Part shown: one piece after another, positions 48,990-57,143 of the stretch | Position numbering within the stretch: position 1 is the stretch's first letter | Layout of the letters: each line of letters begins with the position of its first letter | Source: a bacterium | Lineage (GTDB): Bacteria > NPL-UPA2 > JAUVJM01 | Assembly: GCA_030606215.1 (NCBI GenBank) | Contig: JAUWGW010000004.1 | Location: 44,519 to 108,518 of the forward strand | Length of the DNA: 64,000 bases | Reading direction: 5' to 3' | Position numbers and translations under genes: made by a program | Notes under the pieces: generated by a model | What the model was told of the DNA's origin: nothing | Seen by the model: the letters and a program-made list of their open reading frames with translations, nothing else | Databases searched by the model: none

Positions 48990-49187
48990 TTAAGAAAGGA
49001 TTTTATTTTCTAAAGCTTCCTCGAAATCTCTTTTTAATTTTTCGTTGTAAAAAGGCAAACCCATTAGCTTAAAGTGTTTATTTTCTAATTTTTGATTGAG
49101 ATTTTGGACTATTTCATTACCAACCCGCGAAGTAAAATAATCCTGCCCGTGCGCTTCTTTTAGTGAATTAAAAATCTCGTAGAGCAT
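48990..49187 (-). CDS. Small hypothetical ORF downstream of rhuM-fic
   Basis: 65 aa; shares peptide IFxSLKEAHGQD with the segment upstream of rhuM-fic. Confidence 0.4.
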   Translation of the reverse strand: MLYEIFNSLKEAHGQDYFTSRVGNEIVQNLNQKLENKHFKLMGLPFYNEKLKRDFEEALENKILS

Positions 49188-50222
49188 AATTAAACACTTA
49201 TAAGGTTTGTAATTATCTTAATCAAAACATCTTTTTCCCTGGGGTCACTCTCAGCAATTAAAAGCGCCAGGGCAATCAAGGCATTATCGTTTATCTTCTT
49301 TTCTCCGTTTTCACGGTAGAGATAATCGCTTTTATCCAAAAAATACACAAATAAAAACGAACCTATTCGCTTATTGCCATCAATAAAGGGATGATCTTTA
49401 ATTGTAAAGTAAAGTAGATGAGCCGCTTTTTCTTCAATAGTTTTGTAAAGTTCTTTGCCTCCAAATGTTTGATACAAATTTTTGACTATGCTTTCAAATT
49501 TTTTCTCAACCTCACTGCCAAAAAGATTACTGGCTTCTTTTTTGGCAATTAATTCTTTTTTAATTTCTTTGACAATCCGCTGACACTCTTCATACTGCAA
49601 AACAAATCTTGCTCTTCTGCCTTTTGCGGTTTTTAATTTTCCTTTGTCATATTCTTCAAGTAATGTGAGGGTTTTGGCATAACTGGAGAGCAAGTTTAAA
49701 ATCTCTCCTTCTTGGCCGGTCAATAATTCCTTTTTTGATTTTTTCTGCAAAAAACTAATAGCAATTTGTAATTCTTTAAATTTTTCCCGCGTTTCCAAAA
49801 GCCGTTTCTCATTGACAGCATAACCGTGTAAAAGATACTTCTTTAAAACATTTGTTGCCCATTTTCTAAAATGAATAGCCCGTGCTGAATTTGTACGATA
49901 TCCAATTGCCAAAATCACATCCAGATTGTAAAACGCCACTGGTTTATCAGATCCGGCAATGTGCAAAAAATGCACATTGCTTTTTTTATCAACCTCTTTA
50001 TCCGCAAAAATTTTATTTACATGCTTGGTAATTACCGAACGCTCTTTGCTGTAAAGTTTAGCTATCTCATCTTGTTTGAGCCAGACAGTTTCTCCTTCAA
50101 AACGCACTCTTAGGTCCACCTCTTTTTTGGCGGTCTGATAAATTACTATTTCGTCTTTATTAATTTTGTTTTTCTTCATAACTTTTATCCTGCCCATGCG
50201 CTTCTTTTAACGAGTGGAAAAT
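49141..50222. repeat. Imperfect direct repeats flanking rhuM-fic
   Basis: TCCTGCCCGTGCGCTTCTTTTAGTGAATTAAAAAT (49141-49175) and TCCTGCCCATGCGCTTCTTTTAACGAGTGGAAAAT (50188-50222). Confidence 0.7.
49190..50197 (-). CDS. RhuM-like virulence protein with C-terminal Fic/Doc domain
   Basis: VDLRVRFEGETVWLKQDEIAKLYSKERSVITKHVNKIF...RTNSARAIHFRKWATNVLKKYLLHGY (RhuM); HPFIDGNKRIGSFLFVYFL (Fic/Doc motif). Confidence 0.9.
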   Translation of the reverse strand: MGRIKVMKKNKINKDEIVIYQTAKKEVDLRVRFEGETVWLKQDEIAKLYSKERSVITKHVNKIFADKEVDKKSNVHFLHIAGSDKPVAFYNLDVILAIGYRTNSARAIHFRKWATNVLKKYLLHGYAVNEKRLLETREKFKELQIAISFLQKKSKKELLTGQEGEILNLLSSYAKTLTLLEEYDKGKLKTAKGRRARFVLQYEECQRIVKEIKKELIAKKEASNLFGSEVEKKFESIVKNLYQTFGGKELYKTIEEKAAHLLYFTIKDHPFIDGNKRIGSFLFVYFLDKSDYLYRENGEKKINDNALIALALLIAESDPREKDVLIKIITNLISV

Positions 50223-50275
50223 TTTATCAGGTTTACCTTTTGAAGCGTCAATAAGTTTTCCATAATTTATATCCT

Positions 50276-50488
50276 TTATCTTATTAGTTCATCTACCGCC
50301 GTATTTAAAGCTTTTGCAATTTTCCGCAGAGTTTCAATGGTAGGATTCGAATTTTCTCCTGATTCAATTTTTACAACGGTGTTATAGGCTACATCAGCAC
50401 GCTTAGACAACTTATCTTGAGAGAGACCTAATTCCTTTCTTTTTTTCTTGATATTTTGAGCTATAGAAGATATTTTATTACTTGACAT
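50276..50488 (-). CDS. XRE-family HTH regulator
   Basis: IAQNIKKKRKELGLSQDKLSKRADVAYNTVVKIESGENSNPTIETLRKIAKALNTAVDELI. Confidence 0.93.
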   Translation of the reverse strand: MSSNKISSIAQNIKKKRKELGLSQDKLSKRADVAYNTVVKIESGENSNPTIETLRKIAKALNTAVDELIR

Positions 50489-50699
50489 ATCACCATTAAA
50501 ATAGTATTATTATAAGGGTGCTTATTTTTAATTTCCATTAATAAAATAACTAATGTAATACTACTAAAATAATTTAGTAATGTAAAGAAAAAAAGTGAGT
50601 TATGAAATCAAAAACTTCCTTTAAAAACAAAAATAAAAAAATTTCGGCGAGGATGAGGAAGCAGAGGGTTTGACGCATTTTGCCACAATCTCAAAGGTA

Positions 50700-50762
50700 A
50701 GTAAACTTATGCTCTGGATCTACAACCTCATCTATCCAAAGGAAAGATACATATGGGGTCGA
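50700..50762 (+). pseudogene. Truncated paralogue of the 51435-51630 small ORF
   Basis: ATG at about 50709 gives MLWIYNLIYPKERYIWGREVNRD*, matching MFWLYDLIYPKERYIWAQIRI of the downstream ORF then diverging. Confidence 0.55.
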
Positions 50763-50890
50763 GAAGTAAACCGGGATTAAGTATTTCAATGCGGTCACTG
50801 AACTATAAGATGTCTATGCCGTTCCTGATAAAAGGATGATACTCCCTGTGAGTCACGGCATTGGCAATTGCTTCGCCCTCACGGACTCGC
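50755..50890 (-). pseudogene. Remnant of RecG-C/AlbA-associated (HATPase_c_4-like) protein
   Basis: Manual minus-strand translation RVREGEAIANAVTHREYHPFIRNGIDIL*FSDRIEILNPGLLLDP; EAIxNAVxHREY and DRIEIxNPG motifs with an in-frame stop. Confidence 0.55.
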
Positions 50891-51183
50891 AATGACTAAG
50901 ATTGCGTTTTTTAAAAAGCTGAAAAAGTATTTGACATAGAGTATGAACAAATGTTACATTCTATTTGCAAGGTGAGAGATCGCTTTTGCAAATATCTAAT
51001 GCTTGGGGGCTCAGATCATTGAGTCCCTTTTGCTTTTATACCCTTTATCTCTTCCTGATTTCCCTTTTCCAACAAATAAAATCCCTCATGTCAGCAATAT
51101 ATACCTTCTTGGGAATAAAAGTAAGAATTTTTGGTATCACTGGCGGACGCGGTTGCAACCAATTCGAACCGCTTCTGAAATAA

Positions 51184-51395
51184 CAGCCCGCATCAAAATA
51201 TTACCCGTTCAGCAGCTTTCTTTATATCAAAAAGTATCCCAGAAAGCAACCGAATTGCACTTGCTCGGCATGTCCTACAACCAAATAGCCAAGAAATTGC
51301 ACATCCATAGACAAACCGCCATCAGAGCCTGCAGATTTGGCTCATCATTGCGAGAAGAGAAGCGACAAAGCAATCCGAATGGTTTGTCATTGTGA
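51184..51395 (+). pseudogene. Degraded HTH fragment of a recombinase/transposase-like protein
   Basis: LYQKVSQKATELHLLGMSYNQIAKKLHIHRQTAIRACRFG: Hin-type HTH, no catalytic domain found; C-terminus runs into palindromic repeat. Confidence 0.4.
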
Positions 51396-51420
51396 GGAGA
51401 GAAACGACGAAGCAATCTCA
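51346..51420. repeat. Two units of the ATTGCGAG-AAGCAATC repeat
   Basis: CATTGCGAGAAGAGAAGCGACAAAGCAATCC and CATTGTGAGGAGAGAAACGACGAAGCAATCTC. Confidence 0.75.
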
Positions 51421-51434
51421 AAAAGAGGTAACTT

Positions 51435-51630
51435 TATGTTCTGGCTTTACGACCTGATATATCCAAAGGAAAGATACATCTGGGCACAAATCCGCATCCT
51501 GCACGAAACCGATAAAGCCGTATTGGTTGAACACGGCATGAAAATCTGGGTTCCAAAATCGCGGATATATGGAATAAGGCTGAGAAAAAATACCTTCGAA
51601 GTATACGTCAAAGAAAGCACTGTTGGATAA
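51435..51630 (+). CDS. Small conserved-looking ORF, duplicated in truncated form at 50.7 kb
   Basis: MFWLYDLIYPKERYIWAQIRILHETDKAVLVEHGMKIWVPKSRIYGIRLRKNTFEVYVKESTVG. Confidence 0.45.
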
Positions 51631-51725
51631 TTTGAATTCACAACACAATTCATATGATATAATGAGAGGACAAGGAAAATAGGGAATGCTTTCCTGTCTT
51701 GAGGATAAAAGGAGATAAAATTTAA

Positions 51726-52658
51726 ATGATAAAGAAAGTTAAACCCTCACAGGGAATAGAAAAAAGAAAATGGTTGGATAAGTCAGGCAAATCACCAGTA
51801 ATAACTGCCATTTCTACAGCAGCAATAGCTGTTTTTACAATTGTGCTGATTATTATATCAGTGAAGCAACTTCAGTTTTATGTGAGTGAACGAAAGGCTG
51901 CATTAGAAGGGAATATAATATGTCGTTTTATCAATTGGTGGAACTATTTTGATATAGAGGATTTTTCTTGGGATGGCATCGGTAAAGGAGAAAAGAAAGA
52001 CTTCACATTTCGTCCCAAAAAGACGGTTCAATGCTTTGTTGCAAAATTGGGGAGTGCAAGGCATGATTTGCTTTTTAAAGGATTTTCTTCGGACAACGAA
52101 GAAAGTCAAGGACAATTGCTAAAAAGAGAGGCAGAGATTCGAGCAGAATTTATTGAAAAAATGGGAGTGGAATCCGATAAATATAGGATAAGAAAAGAAG
52201 ATGGGCATCTACATCTCTCAATGACAGTCGTTATTCACAACCCACGAGAGGTTCCTGTAACAATTACAGATATAAGGTGTGACCTGAGTCTTGTGAGAGA
52301 GAAATATGGTGAGCGTTTTATTCTTAGTATTCCCTCCTTACATGTGGAACCTGAACTATATGAAATTAAATCAGATAGAAGCCTTACTCCCTTAGTTCCT
52401 CCTTTTACCATAGATAGAAAAGGAAGGATTGTCCTTCTAGTTTCTTTTAAAACTTATGACAATGTTTTAGACTTATCCTTGCACTACGATGAACTAAAAG
52501 ATAAAGCCACATTAAATAAAGAACTAAATATTCTGTTGAAGACATTTTATTATATGGGAATAGAAATAAACGGGGAACCGTTTCCAAACCGCGAAACAGA
52601 ATGTTGGCCAGAATTCACGATAAAACATGAAGCGTACCCTTGGTATTTTGGCAGATAG
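51726..52658 (+). CDS. Hypothetical single-pass membrane protein
   Basis: 310-aa ORF with N-terminal TM AISTAAIAVFTIVLIIISV; no recognised domain. Confidence 0.65.
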   Translation: MIKKVKPSQGIEKRKWLDKSGKSPVITAISTAAIAVFTIVLIIISVKQLQFYVSERKAALEGNIICRFINWWNYFDIEDFSWDGIGKGEKKDFTFRPKKTVQCFVAKLGSARHDLLFKGFSSDNEESQGQLLKREAEIRAEFIEKMGVESDKYRIRKEDGHLHLSMTVVIHNPREVPVTITDIRCDLSLVREKYGERFILSIPSLHVEPELYEIKSDRSLTPLVPPFTIDRKGRIVLLVSFKTYDNVLDLSLHYDELKDKATLNKELNILLKTFYYMGIEINGEPFPNRETECWPEFTIKHEAYPWYFGR

Positions 52659-52715
52659 AATTCCCTTAATCTATCTTGACGTTAAATTAAATGAGAAGTG
52701 TTGTCAAATTAGCAA

Positions 52716-55700
52716 TCAGTTTTTATTATATTTTTCATAAAGCACCCTTAAGAATTCAATCTCTCTTCTGCCATAAATCTCACATATTTCATCTGCCTCG
52801 GTTTTATTTCCAAATCGGTAGATCTTTTCAACAATTGCTTTTATGTGCTCTTTATCATGAGTTGGCGTTGCGGCCGATAACATTTCAAGGAATATCTTTC
52901 CAATAAACTGTATGCTTTCCCTATCTTCAAATTTATTGAGATATTCTATGAAGAATGAAGAATCAGACCCCATTCCTACATGAGGTGCTGAAAGTAAAAG
53001 CCATTTTGAATTTTCTGAATCAATCTTACCAAGTAGTATCGTCAAGCTTGACAAATCCGAGAGCATTTTCCCATAATCATCCTTGAGTTTTTTCTTAATC
53101 GTATCTCTATCCTTATATGTCCACTGCCAGAAGTCTATAATTCTTTCCCTCACCCCGCTAAACCCAGATCCTTCCTTTTTCTCACCTTCTTCAACTAAAT
53201 GTCTGCTTTGAGACCAGAAAAAATCTACAATCCTACTTAATTTGGAGTAGTCCCATTTGTCCATGATTTTTCTGAATAAACTATCGGCTCCCTTTAAGGA
53301 TTCATAACCTCTGAGATAGCCTATAGTTATATGGTCGATTAGATGTTCCTCTGTATTCTCTTGCTCAAAACCAACTTCAATCGCTCGCAGATAGTGTTTT
53401 CTCATCAATTTGTACAAATCCCGGTATACCCTTGGTCCAAAAAGATAGCCCTCCATAAACGAGCGCCAACGGATATCTTCTCTGTCAAGAGACTCAAATT
53501 CCTTTACCTTATCCTCAACCCAACTTTTGTTTAGATAGAAAAAATTTGGCATGTATTGACCGAACAGCGTAAATGCTTCAATAACCCCTTTTCCCAAAAG
53601 AGCTTCATATTTTGATGGGTTCCACCTCACATCCTTTTCAACACCCTTTTTATCTTCAACTCGTGCCTTGCGAAGTGATAGTAATATCATAGCAGTAATG
53701 GCCTGACCATAGGATGTGTTCAGGGCACGAGATACAGCGTTTCTATCTCCTTCATCTTTTTCAACTGGCAACTTATCTATTATGATATCAAGAAGCTCTT
53801 CTGCCAGTTCAAAATAGTCTTCCGGAAAAGCCCAAGAATCATCCCGGGTACCTCCCTGTATCAAATCAGCTATGATGTTGATAATCCAGATGTGTGTTAC
53901 TTTCCAATCGTGTCCCTGTGCTTCTTTCCCTTCTTTCCAAAAACCGGATTTGTTGATATATTCCCTGGCAAATTCAAAAAGCTTTCCCCAGTTAAAACTT
54001 TTCTTCTCCTTCCATGCTTCCTCGAGTCCACGAAGAATGTTGTGCACATACAAATAATCAACATTAAAAAATGGTTTAAGGTCATCAACAAACCTTTCAG
54101 GTTTTTCCTTAACTCCTGCCTTTAAAACTTCAGCTAAACCACGCTCCGTTGGTTCTCCCCAGACATCCTTCTTAAGTTTGAATTTCCTGAGATACTCTGC
54201 CATTTCTTCATTAGTGCCAAATGATAGAATATCCTCTTTAGTTAACGGTGAGGGACCCCAGCCAACATGCTCAACAATCTCTTTTCCCGGAGGTTCTATC
54301 TCCTTTATCTTGGTAATCGCTTTTTGTTCTTTAAAAAGCTTGGCAAAATGGTCGTCCTTTTTCATTGCAGAATACCATTTTTGTTTCCAGTATGCAATGT
54401 AGTGCTCTTGTTTCTCATCTGGCACATGCCTTGGACCTTTCCTTATTAAAGTTTTTATCTTCTTCTTTTCATTATCAGTAAATGTGCTGACATTATTCTG
54501 TAATAGCTTATAAATTTCTGCTTCGTAGTCAGACTCGTTGAGAGCTTCTGGATTATCTTTAAGAAATCCCCAGAAGAATTCTCCGTACTCAGTCCAATCA
54601 TTGCCCATAACAAATAGAACTAAACGCCTGAAAAGAGGGAATTGATATTCTTTCCCTAAAAATTTATCCATAATAGTTTTGCCTGCTTTGGCATCCGATT
54701 CACACTTAGCTGCTAAAATATCCCTTAAGAAAATAGACAATAGCAGATCCGCTTCTTGAAAACCAACACTTGGCATGCGCGCAAGGGATCCGAACCATAT
54801 GTAGGAATAGTCGCTATAAAGCCCATCATATAAGTTTCTAAGTTTTTTATCTATATTCTCACTTTGTGCCAGGTTAACTACTCTGTCTTTCTTAGATAAC
54901 TCATATTTCACGTATTTTATGAAACCCTCTTTACTATCGCATTTCTCTAAATCAAAAATAAACAAAGGTTCGGGTTTGAGAGCAACCTTCCCGTAAATAT
55001 CATCTTTTACAGCTTCTAAATCTGACTTCTTAAGTTTACCTACGGAACAATGGAAATCAAAATCCTTGACACCATATTTTCCATCTCTCACTCTTGCCGC
55101 TCCTATCCGATAGGTATTCTGATTGAATTCAATATCTGCTTGATGAGCCTTATGCTCATACTTAAGTATTCCCTTAAGTTTATCAGCCACGCCATAAATC
55201 ACGTTTTCACCACACAGTTCTCCAATCTTTTGGGCGCTTTTCTTAAAGCATTCTACTAACCAAAATGGATTAACAACAGTTCTAGCCTCAGCATCCTTTG
55301 TCTCCAAATACGACTTTTTCCGTTCTTCCGACAGGGATTCCCACCTTATTTCCGTAATCGCTCTAACAATCCCCTCAGCAATTTCTATATCAGGACTCTT
55401 CTTAGTAAGAAATTTGGGTAACAACTTATTGCCAATATCTGAGGCGGAGAGCGTATTATCCTTAGAATCAATCCATCCCTTAATCCAGTCTTGTCCCATA
55501 TCAATTTCGTTGTCTTTGAGATATTTAACTATCTTATCATTTGGAACGTTGAGTAAAATTTTCACAAAATGCCACCAGATATAGTCATTATCCAATTCTC
55601 TATTGTGTTCTATGTGATATTTGGTAACATTATTAATTATCTCCAATAGTTCTTCTGCATACTTTTCATTTTCCGGTTTTTGGACTTGCTCAGATACTCT

Positions 55701-55955
55701 TTCCAAATAAGGAAGAATATTCCATCCTCGGGTTGAAGCTTCGCCAGGAGAGAAATGACCTTTTTGCTTTAAAGGAAAAAACCATTCTACAGATTTCACT
55801 TCCTTGAAGAAGTAGTCCATTTGCCCTTTATTCAACTCGTCAATGATGGAAAATAATCTTTTAACTAATTGTGGGTTGGGACCGAGCTCCAAAATGTGAT
55901 CTATCTCATTGTAAATTTCATAAATACTTGACTCTCGCATTATATTGTGCTCCAA
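52716..55955 (-). CDS. Large helical-repeat-like protein of unknown function, coupled to SIR2 gene
   Basis: 1079-aa uninterrupted ORF overlapping the SIR2 gene by 16 nt; mostly charged amphipathic helices; no recognised catalytic motif. Confidence 0.85.
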   Translation of the reverse strand: MEHNIMRESSIYEIYNEIDHILELGPNPQLVKRLFSIIDELNKGQMDYFFKEVKSVEWFFPLKQKGHFSPGEASTRGWNILPYLERVSEQVQKPENEKYAEELLEIINNVTKYHIEHNRELDNDYIWWHFVKILLNVPNDKIVKYLKDNEIDMGQDWIKGWIDSKDNTLSASDIGNKLLPKFLTKKSPDIEIAEGIVRAITEIRWESLSEERKKSYLETKDAEARTVVNPFWLVECFKKSAQKIGELCGENVIYGVADKLKGILKYEHKAHQADIEFNQNTYRIGAARVRDGKYGVKDFDFHCSVGKLKKSDLEAVKDDIYGKVALKPEPLFIFDLEKCDSKEGFIKYVKYELSKKDRVVNLAQSENIDKKLRNLYDGLYSDYSYIWFGSLARMPSVGFQEADLLLSIFLRDILAAKCESDAKAGKTIMDKFLGKEYQFPLFRRLVLFVMGNDWTEYGEFFWGFLKDNPEALNESDYEAEIYKLLQNNVSTFTDNEKKKIKTLIRKGPRHVPDEKQEHYIAYWKQKWYSAMKKDDHFAKLFKEQKAITKIKEIEPPGKEIVEHVGWGPSPLTKEDILSFGTNEEMAEYLRKFKLKKDVWGEPTERGLAEVLKAGVKEKPERFVDDLKPFFNVDYLYVHNILRGLEEAWKEKKSFNWGKLFEFAREYINKSGFWKEGKEAQGHDWKVTHIWIINIIADLIQGGTRDDSWAFPEDYFELAEELLDIIIDKLPVEKDEGDRNAVSRALNTSYGQAITAMILLSLRKARVEDKKGVEKDVRWNPSKYEALLGKGVIEAFTLFGQYMPNFFYLNKSWVEDKVKEFESLDREDIRWRSFMEGYLFGPRVYRDLYKLMRKHYLRAIEVGFEQENTEEHLIDHITIGYLRGYESLKGADSLFRKIMDKWDYSKLSRIVDFFWSQSRHLVEEGEKKEGSGFSGVRERIIDFWQWTYKDRDTIKKKLKDDYGKMLSDLSSLTILLGKIDSENSKWLLLSAPHVGMGSDSSFFIEYLNKFEDRESIQFIGKIFLEMLSAATPTHDKEHIKAIVEKIYRFGNKTEADEICEIYGRREIEFLRVLYEKYNKN

Positions 55956-56980
55956 CTACCCAAGCTCTCAAATAATTTTTCGAGGAAAATGTGTTGCCCG
56001 CCTTTGTACACAACTGGGTAGATATTAAATTCCTTAAATTTGTCAAAAATCTTGTGCTTGTTTTCTTCCCAGACTCTCGTATTTGTGTCTATTATTAAAA
56101 AATGGCTAATTTGCTTTCTCGGATATACCTGACCGCTTTGTCTATACAAAGACTGATGAACACGGTTCTCCTTTTCGATGTCTTTCGCAAGTCTAAACAC
56201 ATACTTCCTTAAATAGGCATCCTCAAAACTGAATCCAACGAACACAATGTGCCGATTACCGTAGAAATGCCTGATGCAATCTTCTATGCACGAGGAACTT
56301 TCTATATTATTGCTTATGCTTGGGTAGTACTTATCATAATCGGTACTTTTAAATATGTATACCTTTCGCTCAATGTGCCCGTGCAGATAGTAAACTATTC
56401 CACCATTGATGCTTGAACTTAAGTCACCGAAATCAGGCAAGACACATCTCTTGAATTGCCTTTTCAATTTTTCATATCCAAAACGTTTGGACAGATACTC
56501 AAGAAATTCATAGGCGTTTTCTAAGGACTTGTCAAAGTTTGTTGTCAGATGGATATCTAATGCGAGAATCATTTTAACCAGCGTCAGTGTTGTTGTGTTG
56601 TGAGAAGGTTGCATTTGCTCCTCAATTATCTCGCAATATTTGCTTTCATCTCCTTCTGAGTCCAACAATGAGTATATTTCTTCCGCTAAACTCGGCCAAT
56701 TTTCAGAGTCCCCCAGATCTTTTTCAAACGAATACTTGTCTTTCGCATATTCCATCAGAACCCTCATAACTTCTTCCCAATCAGCTATTCCACATGATTT
56801 AGAAGTGCCTGCTCCTAGAAATGTCACTGTATTGTTGCTGTTGCACAACTTACAAAGTTCATATAGATTCGCAAAATTCTGTTCAATCGGCTCAAGAAAG
56901 CTCGCACACTCTGGTTCAGCTCCATCCTGTACTGAGTTGAAAAAATTCTCATTCTCTATATTATCATTATTTTCTATCAC
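55940..56980 (-). CDS. SIR2-family protein (putative NADase effector), GTG start
   Basis: NNTVTFLGAGTSKSCGIADWEEVM; LDIHLTTNFDKSLENAY; GGIVYYLHGHIERK; HIVFVGFSFEDAYLRKYVFRLA: SIR2 GAGxS, TTNxD, HGH, GFSFxD motifs. Confidence 0.92.
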   Translation of the reverse strand: MIENNDNIENENFFNSVQDGAEPECASFLEPIEQNFANLYELCKLCNSNNTVTFLGAGTSKSCGIADWEEVMRVLMEYAKDKYSFEKDLGDSENWPSLAEEIYSLLDSEGDESKYCEIIEEQMQPSHNTTTLTLVKMILALDIHLTTNFDKSLENAYEFLEYLSKRFGYEKLKRQFKRCVLPDFGDLSSSINGGIVYYLHGHIERKVYIFKSTDYDKYYPSISNNIESSSCIEDCIRHFYGNRHIVFVGFSFEDAYLRKYVFRLAKDIEKENRVHQSLYRQSGQVYPRKQISHFLIIDTNTRVWEENKHKIFDKFKEFNIYPVVYKGGQHIFLEKLFESLGSWSTI

Positions 56981-57021
56981 CTGTGCGCTCCTTGTCTCAT
57001 AGATGTATCATGTTGAAACGC

Positions 57022-57143
57022 TACTTGTGCCATTTGAAATCCCCCACTTCTCTGTAATATTCTGAAGCTACCTTCGTTACAGCACCGTCCCGCTCACAAA
57101 TATCGTATATTGCTTTTAAAAGCTCTTGGTTATATCTTTTCAT
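57022..57143 (-). CDS. 40-aa ORF between methyltransferase and SIR2 gene
   Basis: Manual translation MKRYNQELLKAIYDICERDGAVTKVASEYYREVGDFKWHK*; start overlaps the methyltransferase 3' end, stop overlaps a further 18-codon ORF that overlaps the SIR2 GTG. Confidence 0.4.

Noticed and set aside
51003-51183. Full-length transposase in 51003-51395
   Set aside because: Only an HTH-like C-terminal fragment is recognisable; upstream part has no catalytic motif.
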